From assembly GCA_902612605.1 (NCBI GenBank), contig CACMDY010000001.1:62001-126000 (forward strand): DNA of 64,000 nt, read 5' to 3'. The notes beneath the pieces are model-generated. The model searched no databases. It saw only the letters and a program-made list of their open reading frames with translations, and was not told the origin of the DNA. A program made the position numbers and the translations under genes. Shown here one piece after another: positions 37,722-48,724 of the stretch; position 1 is the first letter of the stretch, and each line of letters starts with the position of its first letter. This stretch comes from an uncultured Pelagibacteraceae bacterium (GTDB taxonomy: Bacteria > Pseudomonadota > Alphaproteobacteria > Pelagibacterales > Pelagibacteraceae).

Positions 37722-38648
37722 TTATCTTTTAGCAACTTTAATATCTTTCTTTATCTGTTTTTTTAAAGCATCAATATTTTTAAATTTTGTTTCTCCTCTA
37801 ATAAATTTTGTAAAATTAATAGTTAGATTTTTATTATAAAGATTTCCAGAAAATTTAAATAAATTTACCTCTAATAATAATTTTTTTTGATTAAAAGTAG
37901 GTCTATACCCAATATTTGCTATTCCTTTGATCTTTTTTCTATTTTTTTCGATATAAACATCAACTGCATAAACTCCTACTTTTGGTATTACATAATTTTT
38001 AATATTTATGTTGCATGTAGGAAAGCCAATTTTTCTTCCCATCATTCTACCCTTTTCTACAACACCTTCTATTGACCAATTTCTTGATAAAAGTTGATTT
38101 GCAATTTTTAAATTGCCATTTTCAATTAATTTTCTAATTAATGTTGAAGAAATAATTTTATTTTTTTTATATAACGGTTTTGGATTAATTAATTTGTAAT
38201 TATATTTTTTTTGAAATCTTTTTAATAAATTTACGTCCCCCTCTCTCCTATTTCCAAATCTAAAATTATTACTAACAAAAATATAACTTGCGCTTAACTT
38301 TTTGAATAAAATATTTTTAATAAAGTTATGGCAAGATATTTTGGAGAATTTTTTATCAAATTTTTTATTTATTAGAAAATCTACGTTATAATCACTAAAA
38401 TATCTGCTCTTTTGATTAAGATTTGAAAGTCGATAATTCGTAATACTTTTATCAAAATACATTTTTGGTATTGGATCAAAAGTCACTACTCCAATTTTTG
38501 AATTATATTTTTTTTTATATTTTTTTGCCTCTTTGAATAATCTTTGATGGCCTAAGTGTAAGCCATCAAAATTACCAATTAATATCATGGCATTTTGATG
38601 TTTTCTTAAAATCTTGAAATTTTTGTAAATTTTAATTTTGTTCACCAT
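37722..38648 (-). CDS. ribF: Bifunctional riboflavin kinase/FAD synthetase
   Basis: Makes FMN and FAD from riboflavin. The N-terminal adenylyltransferase domain has IGNFDGLHLGHQRLFKEA (about residue 23) and the ISSTLIRKLIENGN block (about 165). The C-terminal kinase domain starts at GRKIGFPTCNINI and includes GIANIGYRPTFN. Full length at 308 aa. It overlaps the upstream HAD gene by 7 bases. The product serves the many flavoenzymes of this window. Confidence 0.95.
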   Translation of the reverse strand: MVNKIKIYKNFKILRKHQNAMILIGNFDGLHLGHQRLFKEAKKYKKKYNSKIGVVTFDPIPKMYFDKSITNYRLSNLNQKSRYFSDYNVDFLINKKFDKKFSKISCHNFIKNILFKKLSASYIFVSNNFRFGNRREGDVNLLKRFQKKYNYKLINPKPLYKKNKIISSTLIRKLIENGNLKIANQLLSRNWSIEGVVEKGRMMGRKIGFPTCNINIKNYVIPKVGVYAVDVYIEKNRKKIKGIANIGYRPTFNQKKLLLEVNLFKFSGNLYNKNLTINFTKFIRGETKFKNIDALKKQIKKDIKVAKR

Positions 38649-39457
38649 TTTAATTTTGTTTGAGTGTAATTCACGCTCACTCCATATTTTTTTTCTAATT
38701 TATCAATTTTATGAATACTTAATTCTTTTTTATGTATACCACTCGTTATTAACAAATTATCAAAATTTTGAATATTAGCTCCTTTTATATCTGTGTTCAT
38801 ATTATCTCCGATACATAAAACATTTTTACCATTTATGTTAGCAGATAAATTATAAACTGGAGGATAAGGTTTACCAAAGTAAATTACTTTTCCACCAATT
38901 TCCTCAAATATTTTTGCAACTGATCCAGCACAAAACTCTCTAACATCACCTCTATCAACAATTAAGTCTGGATTTGTACACACAAATTTTTTATTTGAAA
39001 ACTTCTCAAGTAAATCTTCATAATATTCAAGTTTTGTCTCATGATCTTCAAATAACCCTGTACAAATAAAATAATCAGCTTGGTTAATATTCCTAACTTT
39101 ATTTTGTTCAAATCTTTTAAATAAGTCGAAATCTTTTGGTGGTCCAATGTGATAAAATTTTGAATTTTGAAAATTTTCTATTAAATATTTTAATGAAGCT
39201 TCTCCAGAAGTATACACATGTTCATAAAATTTTTTGAGCCCCATTTTTTTCAAAAAATCAATAACTGTAAAATTTGGTCTCGGCGCATTAGTAAGTAACA
39301 CAAACTCTTTATTATTTTTTTTTAAATTTTCTAACACTTCGATAGAATCTTCAAAAATTTCTAATCCGTTGTGGATCACTCCCCATATGTCGATAAAAAA
39401 TAATTCGTAACTGTTTATTTTAGATCTTAATCCATCTTTGTTTAAGTTTTGAGGCAT
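38642..39457 (-). CDS. HAD-IIA family phosphatase (TIGR01459-like)
   Basis: A 271-residue HAD superfamily hydrolase. Motif I is FFIDIWGVIHNGLEIF with the DxW form, motif II is FVLLTNAPRP, and the last motifs are YFGKPYPPVYNLSA and VLCIGDNMNTDIKGA. This is the NagD-like group IIA, in the subgroup seen next to ribF in alphaproteobacteria. A role in FMN or sugar-phosphate dephosphorylation is possible but not shown. It is transcribed away from groES, across a 122-base gap that holds the groES promoter. Confidence 0.85.
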   Translation of the reverse strand: MPQNLNKDGLRSKINSYELFFIDIWGVIHNGLEIFEDSIEVLENLKKNNKEFVLLTNAPRPNFTVIDFLKKMGLKKFYEHVYTSGEASLKYLIENFQNSKFYHIGPPKDFDLFKRFEQNKVRNINQADYFICTGLFEDHETKLEYYEDLLEKFSNKKFVCTNPDLIVDRGDVREFCAGSVAKIFEEIGGKVIYFGKPYPPVYNLSANINGKNVLCIGDNMNTDIKGANIQNFDNLLITSGIHKKELSIHKIDKLEKKYGVSVNYTQTKLKW

Positions 39458-39524
39458 ACTTGAGGTATAGCTTAAAAATATGCTTTATTCTTGGGTTTTT
39501 TAGACCATAATTTTTATTCAAGAT

Positions 39525-39553
39525 CTTGAAAATTATTAAATATGTCTCTATAT
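39525..39553 (+). promoter_or_regulatory. Putative RpoH-type heat-shock promoter of groESL
   Basis: CTTGAAA at 39525-39531 is followed after 16 bases by CTATAT at 39548-39553. That resembles the alphaproteobacterial sigma-32 consensus (CTTGAA and a CAT/TAT-rich -10). The same CTTGAAA lies upstream of hsp20 at a similar distance. I see no CIRCE inverted repeat (TTAGCACTC-N9-GAGTGCTAA) in the gap. A good Shine-Dalgarno AAAGGAG lies at 39566-39572. Confidence 0.5.
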
Positions 39554-39579
39554 GACTGCTTATTTAAAGGAGAATTAGT

Positions 39580-39873
39580 ATGAAGTTTAAACCGTTACAT
39601 GACCGTGTTTTAATAGAAGTTTTAGATAGCAGCGAAAAAACTGCTGGTGGCATAATTATTCCAGATACAGCTCAAGAAAAACCTCAAGAGGGTAAAGTTG
39701 TTGCTGTTGGCGGAGGTGCAAAAACTGAAGATGGAAAACTAATACCTATGGACGTTAAAGTAGGAGATAAAGTTTTATTCGGTAAGTGGTCAGGAACAGA
39801 AGTTAAAATTGATGGTAAAGAGTACAGCATAATGAAAGAATCTGACATTATGGGTATTGCAACAGGTAAATAA
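39580..39873 (+). CDS. groES: Co-chaperonin GroES
   Basis: A 97-residue lid of the GroEL chamber. It starts [17 protein letters not shown] and has the mobile loop [20 protein letters not shown] (about residues 20-39) and the end [15 protein letters not shown]. Full length. A strong ribosome-binding site precedes both groES and groEL, and a heat-shock type promoter lies in the gap upstream. groEL follows after 19 bases. Confidence 0.98.
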   Translation: MKFKPLHDRVLIEVLDSSEKTAGGIIIPDTAQEKPQEGKVVAVGGGAKTEDGKLIPMDVKVGDKVLFGKWSGTEVKIDGKEYSIMKESDIMGIATGK

Positions 39874-39880
39874 TTAATAA

Positions 39881-41548
<1,668 letters not shown>

Positions 41549-41570
41549 TCCCAATTTTACTCAAAAAAAA

Positions 41571-41610
41571 ATTCAAAAAGGGCAGTTTTTACTGCCCTTT
41601 TTTTTTGAAT
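41571..41610 (+). terminator. Rho-independent terminator of groESL
   Basis: A GC stem GGGCAG (41580-41585) pairs with CTGCCC (41592-41597) across a short T/A loop, followed by nine T residues. The A-tract and ATTC before it also pair with the T-tract and GAAT after it, so the helix can extend to about 15 pairs. The symmetry means it could stop transcription from either side. It is the clearest intrinsic terminator in the window. Confidence 0.9.
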
Positions 41611-41646
41611 TGAAAAAAAATATTTTGAATATATAAGAACGCGCAA

Positions 41647-43470
41647 ATGACAACATCAATACGTAACATCACCATAATTGCTCATGTTGACCATGGCAAG
41701 ACTACTTTAATTGATAACTTAATGAAACAGAGTGGTTCTTTTAGGGAAAATGAAGTTGTTGATGAAAGACTAATGGACTCCGGCGAACTTGAAAAGGAAA
41801 GAGGTATTACAATTCTTGCCAAACCAGCTTCCATAAATTGGAAAGATTCTAGAATTAATATTATTGATACACCTGGACACAGAGATTTTGCTGCAGAAGT
41901 TGAAAGAGTTCTTAGTATGGCTGATGGTGCATTATTGTTAATTGATTCAGCCGAAGGAGTAATGCCTCAAACTAAATTTGTATTAGCTAAAGCACTTAAA
42001 CAAGGCCTTAAACCAATAGTAGTTATTAATAAATTAGACAAAGCTGACCAAAGAGCCGACGAAGTTTTAAATGAGACTTTTGACTTGTTTGTTAGCTTAG
42101 ATGCCAACGAAGAGCAATTAGACTTTCCAGTTATTTACGCAAGTGGAAGATCTGGCTGGGCATCTAAAGAAATAGATGGCCCAAGAGAGAATTTAAACCC
42201 ATTATTAGATTTAGTAATAGATCATGTTAAACCAGCAGAATTTGACAAGACCAAGCCTTTTGCAATGCTTTCGACTCTTTTATATGCAGACAGTTTTTTG
42301 GGTAGAAGTTTAGTTGGTAGAATTTCTCAAGGTACTGCAAAAGCAAACCAACAAATCAAAGCAATTAATCTTGATGGAGAAAAAGTTGATGAGGGAAGGT
42401 TGACTAAAATATTTAGATACGAGGGGACAAAAAAAGTACCAATAGAAGTAGGCGAAGCTGGAGATATTGTAGTTATCGCTGGATTAGAAAAAGCAAATGT
42501 TGCTGATACCATATGTGATACTGAGGTAGATACACCAATACAAGCAACCCCAATTGATCCACCAACGATGTCTATCAAAATAACAGTAAATAGTTCTCCA
42601 TTAGCTGGAACTGAAGGTAAAAAACTTACAAGTACTCAAATTAGAGAGAGGTTAGTTCAAGAAGCTCAAAATAATGTCGGAATTTCTTTTTCAGAAAATG
42701 AAAACAAAGACTCATTTGAAATAAGTGGAAGAGGCGAATTAATGTTAGAAATATTATTAACACAAATGAGACGTGAAGGATTTGAAATGACAGTAAGCCC
42801 TCCTAGAGTTTTATTTCAAAAAAATGAAAATGGTGAAAAATTAGAACCTATTGAAGAAATTACTATGGATCTTGACGAAGAGTTTTCTTCAAAAGTTATA
42901 GACTCCATGAATAAAAGAAAAGGAAAATTAATAGATCTTAAAGATACTGGAAAAAATAAAAAACGATTAATCTTTCATGCACCAACTAGAGGTTTAATGG
43001 GGTACACCAGTAGATTTCTTACTCTAACTAAAGGAACAGGAGTAATAAACAGAATATTCCATTCTTATGGAAAATTTGAGGGAGATATGGAAGGCAGAAG
43101 AAATGGTGCATTAATTTCTATGGAACAAGGAAAAGCAGTAGCATTTGCAATTTATAATCTACAGGCAAGAGGAGAAATGTTTGTTACTCACAATGATCCA
43201 GTTTATTCAGGCATGATTGTTGGATTGTCACCTAAACCTGGTGACATGATTATAAATGTCATGAAAGGTAAAAAACTTACAAATATGAGAACCCAAGGCA
43301 CTGATGAAAATGTTGTCTTAACTCCTGTAAGAAAGATGTCTATTGCTGAACAATTGAGTATGTTAAATTCTGATGAAGCGCTAGAAATTACACCAAACTC
43401 ATGCCGATTAAGAAAGGCTGAGCTCGATCCGCATGTTAGGAAGAGGCTAGCAAAGAACACTGAAATTTAA
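41647..43470 (+). CDS. typA: Ribosome-associated GTPase TypA/BipA
   Basis: A 607-residue translational GTPase of the EF-G/LepA group. The G motifs are IIAHVDHGKTTLIDNLM (G1), GITILAKPAS (G2), NIIDTPGHRDFAAEVER (G3) and VVINKLDKADQRA (G4). The C-terminal BipA-specific region includes FHAPTRGLMGYTSRFLTLTKG (in two halves) and ITPNSCRLRKAELDPHVRKR. It aids 50S assembly and stress growth. It starts about 36 bases after the groEL terminator, so it has its own promoter or relies on read-through. Confidence 0.97.
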   Translation: MTTSIRNITIIAHVDHGKTTLIDNLMKQSGSFRENEVVDERLMDSGELEKERGITILAKPASINWKDSRINIIDTPGHRDFAAEVERVLSMADGALLLIDSAEGVMPQTKFVLAKALKQGLKPIVVINKLDKADQRADEVLNETFDLFVSLDANEEQLDFPVIYASGRSGWASKEIDGPRENLNPLLDLVIDHVKPAEFDKTKPFAMLSTLLYADSFLGRSLVGRISQGTAKANQQIKAINLDGEKVDEGRLTKIFRYEGTKKVPIEVGEAGDIVVIAGLEKANVADTICDTEVDTPIQATPIDPPTMSIKITVNSSPLAGTEGKKLTSTQIRERLVQEAQNNVGISFSENENKDSFEISGRGELMLEILLTQMRREGFEMTVSPPRVLFQKNENGEKLEPIEEITMDLDEEFSSKVIDSMNKRKGKLIDLKDTGKNKKRLIFHAPTRGLMGYTSRFLTLTKGTGVINRIFHSYGKFEGDMEGRRNGALISMEQGKAVAFAIYNLQARGEMFVTHNDPVYSGMIVGLSPKPGDMIINVMKGKKLTNMRTQGTDENVVLTPVRKMSIAEQLSMLNSDEALEITPNSCRLRKAELDPHVRKRLAKNTEI

Positions 43471-43482
43471 TTAAACTATTTT

Positions 43483-46400
43483 TTAATTCTTTATAGATAA
43501 ATTTAATACTCTAATTATTTGATCGTAATCCATTGTTAAAAAATAAGGCGATACTTCTGCAATTGAAATTGGGTTATTAGGAGAAATTTGTATAACTATT
43601 TTTTTTGAACCATTTATAAATTTTACAACTGATTTTTTGTATTGATTAAACAAATTTGTTTGGGTTGCACTAGCAGTATAAGCATTTATTTGATTTATAA
43701 TTTCTCTTTTAAATTCGGGCGTAGTCATTTTTGATTCAGCTGCTGCTAATTTGAAAATATTATCTCTCAAAGAATTGTCTACTAATGATAAACTCAAATT
43801 ATTAAGTTTAAAATTGCTCAAAAAATAAGCGCCTAGCGCAGCTTCATTTTGTATATTAAGAGTTTCCGCGGATAATCCCGAAAAAGTCGTTTTTAATTCT
43901 AAATCAGCTGCCTTAGTTATTCCTAAATTTATATCAAAATTTAACATATTTTTTGTAGTAACCCATTTTAATGACGTCCCAAAATCAAATTTAATGTTAT
44001 CATAGCCCATTAAAGTAAAATAATTTGAAAATTCAGGAGATACTTCATTTACACTTAAATCAAGTCCCGTAAAATTTATATCAAATTCTGTAAGTGATTT
44101 TTGATTTCTTTCATTATCAATGTAGTCAAATTTTAAACTATTTAAACTGATACTAGAAGCAGTAACAATCTTATTTTTTGTAGATAAATCTTTTACAACA
44201 ATATTTCTTGTCACTCCGCTACCTAGAGAATTTATAAAATTTAAAAAAACTTTATAATCATTATTAAAATTGAAAGTTTCTGGATTATAACTTTGGGCAT
44301 ATTTCATAATTTCAGACTTATCAAATATTACATTTTTTAAATCTGAATATTCATAATAAACCTCTGTATTAGTATTTTTATCTTGATCCTTATAATTTTT
44401 TACAGTCCATCTTCCCCAGTCAAATAAACTAAAATTTTTTATATCAAATGATTCGAAAGAAAATTTCCTGTTATTATTTTTATCATTAAATAATAAATCT
44501 TTAAAAATAACTTCTTTTAATGACATGCTCATTAAAGCTGCAACTCCAATTTCAGTATTTTTATCTGCATAATAAATTTCTTTAGAAATCTTTGTAATAA
44601 ATTGTAAATTCTTTGAAAATTCTACAAATTCTAAATTTTTTAAATTTATTGATGAATTAAAAGTTGAGCCATCAATGTTATATGAAAAATTATCTACACT
44701 TATTTGATCAAACCATTTTTTTTCTTCAAATAGTGAAGACTCTACATCTAATCTTTCAAGAGATTTTACTAACTTATAAAAAACATTTTTATTTAAATTA
44801 TTTAATTGAAGCCCAGAAATACCAATGAAATCATCAAGAATTTTTATTGAGAAGTCTGCTTCAATCAATCTATCCCCTCTTGAAAATTTAATATTTTCTA
44901 AATTAATTCCAGGTATTTTAAGCAAAGTTCTTACTAAATCTTTCTGAAATTGATTATTAGCGTTATATTTACTGAAGATCCCCTGAAGTTTTGCCTCTTC
45001 CTCTTTTCTTTTTTCTTCTGCTAATCTTTCTTCTTTTTTACGTTTTTCTTCTGCTAATCTTTCTTCTTCTTTTCGTTTTTCTTCTGCTAATCTTTCTTCT
45101 TCTTTACGTTTTTCTTCTGCTAATCTTTCTTCTTCTTTACGTTTTTCTTCTGCTAGTTTTTTTTGTTCAGCTAGTAGTTTAGTTTCATACGCATCAATTA
45201 CATCGGTATAAAATTTACGATTTTCAAGAATTAATAATTTAATTTTTTCTGGATTATTTTCTTTTAACGTTTCATTTATTAATTCAATTTGACCAACTAT
45301 TGAAATTGCAATCTCTGTAGAAATATATTGGGCCAAGTATTTTTTTAACTCAACGATGTCATTCTCAAGAATTGAATAATTATTTGTATATTTATCTATC
45401 TCTAAAAAAAGTTTATTAATATCATCAGAAGATTTTTTTAAATTTTCTAAACTATCAATGTCATTTAGTTGTTTTTCTGAGATTTCTATAATTTGTACAA
45501 TGTCAATGGCAAATGGTGAATTAAAGTTGTTTTTTAAATAATACTTAGCATTATCAACTAACTCCTTAAGTTTATCAATTTCATTATCTATTATTTTTAA
45601 TTTTTTATTATTTTCTTTTATTGTAATATTTTCGTAATATTTTTTAAATTTTTGAGAACCCAATACAAATTTTTTAAGTTCACTTACATCTTCCTTATTT
45701 TGTTCAGTGTAACTACCACTTAATATAGGTTCTACTTTGATCATATATTTTGCTAATTCAACTATTTCAAATTCGTCCTGATTAACTTGAATGAATGATT
45801 TAATATTTTTTATAAGATTTTGACTTTCCTCTAATTCACTAGTTTTCACTAGAGCTAGTTTTTTTTCTAATTCTTCAGATTTTCTTTTTTCTTCTTCTTT
45901 ACGCTTTTCTTCTGCTAATCTTTCTTCTTTTTTACGTTTTTCTTCTGCTAATCTTTCTTCTTCTTTTCGTTTTTCTTCTGCTAGTCTTTCTTCTTCTTTA
46001 CGTTTTTCTTCTGCTAGTTTTTTTTGTTCAGCTTTTTTTCTTTCTTCTTCTTTGCGTTTTTCCTCAGCTATTTTTTTTGCTTCGGATGTTTTTTGTTCTT
46101 TCTCTCTTCTTTTTTTTGCAAATAATTTTTTCTCATAACTTAAAAAATAATTAATTGTTTTATCTTTGGAGTATTTTATTGATAAAGCATTAAGGTCTTT
46201 TGATATTCTCCATGTTGTTTTTTTCCCATCCATGAATACTCTAAGTTGACCCGTTTTACTCCATCTCCATCCATTAGTTGTTCCCAATGTTGATAAGGAG
46301 TCATAGCGAGTGTATCCTTTTTCCTCAAAAACAAATCTTCTTGATGCTCCTCTAAAACCATCAACAGATATTGATATTTCATTATTAAGCAATAAATCTT

Positions 46401-46725
46401 CTACTGCATTTTTTTTTAAACTATTTCCTGCTTTAGGTTTAATAACTTTCAAAATACCAGTGTAAGTGCAACTTAAAAATGCTTTCTCATTTTTATGATC
46501 TAATACTTTTTCACCGTTATTATTAGTTGTAATTGTTAGATTCTCTCTACCTAGAGAATCTCTTCCAGTTTCTTTTATACATTTATTAATTATTTTTTGA
46601 GCAACATCTCTTTTATCAATTTTATACTTAGTAAAAATGGCAATATAATCTTTTTCTAAAATTTTAGCTTTACTGTTTAAAGAGAATAATAATAAGAAAA
46701 AAATTATAGAGATGAATTTGAGCAT
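43483..46725 (-). CDS. Large exported protein with TolA-like charged repeats, unknown function
   Basis: 1080 aa and not recognised as a known family. Residues 1-20 are a signal peptide (LKFISIIFFLLLFSLNSKA). Residues 20-200 form a small mixed domain. Two Lys/Glu/Arg-rich blocks built of the 11-residue unit KRKEEERLAEE lie at about 205-285 and 515-575, separated by about 230 helical residues. The last 500 residues are rich in Asn, Ser and alternating hydrophobics, suggesting beta structure (SLNSLKFDYIDN, FDINFTGLDLSVN), somewhat like AsmA or DUF945-type envelope proteins; this likeness is only visual. A periplasm-spanning, TolA-like role is inferred. No neighbour suggests a pathway. Confidence 0.8.
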   Translation of the reverse strand: MLKFISIIFFLLLFSLNSKAKILEKDYIAIFTKYKIDKRDVAQKIINKCIKETGRDSLGRENLTITTNNNGEKVLDHKNEKAFLSCTYTGILKVIKPKAGNSLKKNAVEDLLLNNEISISVDGFRGASRRFVFEEKGYTRYDSLSTLGTTNGWRWSKTGQLRVFMDGKKTTWRISKDLNALSIKYSKDKTINYFLSYEKKLFAKKRREKEQKTSEAKKIAEEKRKEEERKKAEQKKLAEEKRKEEERLAEEKRKEEERLAEEKRKKEERLAEEKRKEEEKRKSEELEKKLALVKTSELEESQNLIKNIKSFIQVNQDEFEIVELAKYMIKVEPILSGSYTEQNKEDVSELKKFVLGSQKFKKYYENITIKENNKKLKIIDNEIDKLKELVDNAKYYLKNNFNSPFAIDIVQIIEISEKQLNDIDSLENLKKSSDDINKLFLEIDKYTNNYSILENDIVELKKYLAQYISTEIAISIVGQIELINETLKENNPEKIKLLILENRKFYTDVIDAYETKLLAEQKKLAEEKRKEEERLAEEKRKEEERLAEEKRKEEERLAEEKRKKEERLAEEKRKEEEAKLQGIFSKYNANNQFQKDLVRTLLKIPGINLENIKFSRGDRLIEADFSIKILDDFIGISGLQLNNLNKNVFYKLVKSLERLDVESSLFEEKKWFDQISVDNFSYNIDGSTFNSSINLKNLEFVEFSKNLQFITKISKEIYYADKNTEIGVAALMSMSLKEVIFKDLLFNDKNNNRKFSFESFDIKNFSLFDWGRWTVKNYKDQDKNTNTEVYYEYSDLKNVIFDKSEIMKYAQSYNPETFNFNNDYKVFLNFINSLGSGVTRNIVVKDLSTKNKIVTASSISLNSLKFDYIDNERNQKSLTEFDINFTGLDLSVNEVSPEFSNYFTLMGYDNIKFDFGTSLKWVTTKNMLNFDINLGITKAADLELKTTFSGLSAETLNIQNEAALGAYFLSNFKLNNLSLSLVDNSLRDNIFKLAAAESKMTTPEFKREIINQINAYTASATQTNLFNQYKKSVVKFINGSKKIVIQISPNNPISIAEVSPYFLTMDYDQIIRVLNLSIKN
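45015..45172 (-). repeat. 33-bp coding tandem repeat, block B (5 units)
   Basis: Units start at 45015, 45048, 45081, 45114 and 45147, exactly 33 bases apart. On the minus strand each encodes the 11-residue unit KRKEEERLAEE. It is nearly the same DNA as the block at 45909-46033, with one extra unit. Confidence 0.9.
45909..46033 (-). repeat. 33-bp coding tandem repeat, block A (4 units)
   Basis: Units start at 45909, 45942, 45975 and 46008. By eye it matches block B along its full length apart from one base and one missing 33-bp unit. The two blocks lie 894 bases apart in the same reading frame. Confidence 0.9.
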
Positions 46726-46806
46726 AATTAATTTAATTAAAAGAATACTTAAGAAAAAATTAAAATTCTATGATTTAAATCTCAATTATTACTTGAAAAT
46801 AATGAT

Positions 46807-47259
46807 TTATTTTTCTTTTTTTGTGAAAGGTAACCACTTTTCAAATGCTGATTTACTAGGTCCATCATATGGAATTGAGTAAGAGTTTGTTCTTGTCAAT
46901 ACTTCAATTCCTTTAGAGAAAACAAAAATAAAAACTATAACAAAAACAATTGTCATGATTTTAAATGGATCAAAATTTTTTGTCTTAAAAACACTAACAG
47001 CTTTTGCTTCAGCTCTATGAAATTGTTTAAATGTATAATAAACGGCAAATATTAAACCTATATGGGCAACATATGTACCTGCCCAACCAAATGCAAAAGT
47101 GGCATATGAAAATACATATAAGCTAAATACTGTTGTCCATATAAAACTTAAAACTAATAATATTTGTAGTCTTACAGTTTTGGGAAGTGCTCTTAAATCA
47201 TTTTTACTATCGTCAAATAGTATATTTGCTGACTCTTTCATCCAATTTTTTATCGACAT
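46807..47259 (-). CDS. Three-helix membrane protein, unknown
   Basis: A 150-residue membrane protein I do not recognise. A charged start (KNWMKESANILFDDSKNDLRALPK) precedes three hydrophobic helices: ILLVLSFIWTTVFSLYVFS, AGTYVAHIGLIFAVYYTF and IMTIVFVIVFIFVFSKGIEVL. The end, YSIPYDGPSKSAFEKWLPFTKKEK (in two parts), is polar. It stands alone between the 1080-residue protein and a YczE-like gene, with gaps of 81 and 60 bases, so it probably has its own promoter. Composition is like its neighbours, with no sign of transfer. Confidence 0.7.
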   Translation of the reverse strand: MSIKNWMKESANILFDDSKNDLRALPKTVRLQILLVLSFIWTTVFSLYVFSYATFAFGWAGTYVAHIGLIFAVYYTFKQFHRAEAKAVSVFKTKNFDPFKIMTIVFVIVFIFVFSKGIEVLTRTNSYSIPYDGPSKSAFEKWLPFTKKEK

Positions 47260-47319
47260 AATTTATACTTACAATTTTTATTCAATATTAACAATCGACT
47301 AATTGTCCACAAAAAACAT

Positions 47320-47967
47320 TTACTTCGTGACTTTATCCACAATATAAATTCCTAAAGCTACGGCAGGACCTATCCCAAATGCAAATATTATAGTACCCAG
47401 ACCAACGGTTCCTCCCAAATACCAACCAGATACAACTGCCGAAATTTCTAAAGTAGCTCGAATTAAAGCAATAGGAAGTTGAGTTTTTTTTGTTAGACCC
47501 GTCATCAATCCATCTCTAGGACCGGGTCCTAAATTTGCAATTAAGTATATGCCGCTTCCTAGACCGACAAGTAAAACAGAAAATACAGCAAGAATATATT
47601 TTGAAAAAGTAGCTAAAGGAGGATCAAAAAGAAAAAGCGTCAAATCAATTATGGCTGCTATAATTAAAATATTTAAAATTGTACCAATTCCTGGTTTTTG
47701 TTTTAGTGGAAACCAAAACCCTAAAACAACAATACTTATTATTAATGTAGATAAACCAATCGAAATATTTAATATGTTTGATAACCCTTCTGCAAGAACA
47801 GACCATGGAGAATTACCAGTCGTAGAAACTAATAAAAGACCCTCTCCCAACCCAAACAAAGATAAACCAATACATAAAAGTAAAAAAGTTGTAAATTTAG
47901 GTTTTAAATTTAAAGGTTTTTCTGAGCTCCAGGATTTTGAGGGAATATTTTTAATGGTTAAAAACAT
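47320..47967 (-). CDS. YczE/YyaS-like membrane protein
   Basis: A 215-residue protein with about five membrane helices. The opening GLSLFGLGEGLLLVSTTGNSPWSVLAEGLS (two halves) and the repeat-like second half, GSGIYLIANLGPGPRDGLMTGL, show the pattern of the YczE/YyaS/YitT-type family. These are integral membrane proteins of unknown transport role. It is divergent from the exported protein at 48047, with 79 bases between. Confidence 0.75.
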   Translation of the reverse strand: MFLTIKNIPSKSWSSEKPLNLKPKFTTFLLLCIGLSLFGLGEGLLLVSTTGNSPWSVLAEGLSNILNISIGLSTLIISIVVLGFWFPLKQKPGIGTILNILIIAAIIDLTLFLFDPPLATFSKYILAVFSVLLVGLGSGIYLIANLGPGPRDGLMTGLTKKTQLPIALIRATLEISAVVSGWYLGGTVGLGTIIFAFGIGPAVALGIYIVDKVTK

Positions 47968-48046
47968 AATTCTTTAGACTATTTATCTTTTAAACATAAA
48001 AATTCTATATAAAGTTCTGACAAGTTAGTTAAAATAATATGAAATA

Positions 48047-48724
48047 ATGAGAAAATTCTTAGTAATATTATTAGTTTTATCTCCTCTTTTTTTGCAAGCA
48101 CATACTGATCACTATAAAAATTATTCATACATAGAAATGGAGATATTTAAAGATGATGAAAAAATTGGAGAAAGTATTTTCACATTTAAAAAAGAAGAAA
48201 ATAAATTTATTGTTAAAAATAAGACTAATTTCAATGTAAAATTATTGGGTGTTACAGTGTTCTCCATAAATAGTAGAGGTACTGAAGAATATATCGGAGA
48301 CCAATTAATTTCATTTAACTCAGAAACATTTCAAAACAATAAGAGAAAATATGTAAATTTAATTTTTGATGAAAAAAAAGAGAAGTTTATAATTGATGGT
48401 TCATCATACAAGGGTGAGGCGGATAGAGAAAATATAATTGGTCATTGGTGGAATCATAGAATTTTGCAAACAGAGACACAAATAAGTCCATTATCTGGAA
48501 GTGTAAAAAAACAAAACATAGAATTTTTAGGAAAAGAAAAAATTAAACTTTATAATAAAGAATATGATGTAGAACATTTTAGACTTTTTTCTACCAACCC
48601 AAATCTATCTGATGATAAAAAATTAAATTTTGAAATATGGTACGATAAAAAAAAAGCATTGATTATAAAAGTGGCTTATAAAAGAATGGGTTTATGGGAA
48701 TATAGACTAAAAAAAATTCAATAA
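48047..48724 (+). CDS. Exported DUF6134-like protein
   Basis: A 225-residue protein with a signal peptide (KFLVILLVLSPLFLQAHT). The rest is mainly beta: YSYIEMEIFKDDEKIGESIFTF, VKLLGVTVFSINSRGTEEYI and a late EIWYDKKKALIIKVAYKR. The central motif NIIGHWWNHRIL resembles DUF6134 proteins, which look like a lipocalin-type or FABP-like barrel. The family match is from memory and moderate. Function is unknown. It ends flush against the convergent tldE gene. Confidence 0.65.
   Translation: MRKFLVILLVLSPLFLQAHTDHYKNYSYIEMEIFKDDEKIGESIFTFKKEENKFIVKNKTNFNVKLLGVTVFSINSRGTEEYIGDQLISFNSETFQNNKRKYVNLIFDEKKEKFIIDGSSYKGEADRENIIGHWWNHRILQTETQISPLSGSVKKQNIEFLGKEKIKLYNKEYDVEHFRLFSTNPNLSDDKKLNFEIWYDKKKALIIKVAYKRMGLWEYRLKKIQ

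Noticed and set aside
45015..45172. Regular 33-bp repeats that at first look like a CRISPR array
   Set aside because: The units are directly tandem with no spacers, they keep one open frame, and they encode a Lys/Glu-rich 11-residue helix repeat. No cas genes are nearby.
46792..46798. CTTGAAA word like the heat-shock -35 upstream of groES and hsp20
   Set aside because: It is on the plus strand, would read antisense into the 150-residue gene, and has no suitable -10 at the right distance.
47549..47977. 142-codon plus-strand frame across the YczE-like gene
   Set aside because: The minus-strand product has five clear membrane helices and a family pattern. The plus-strand product is a low-complexity Lys/Pro/Asn shadow.
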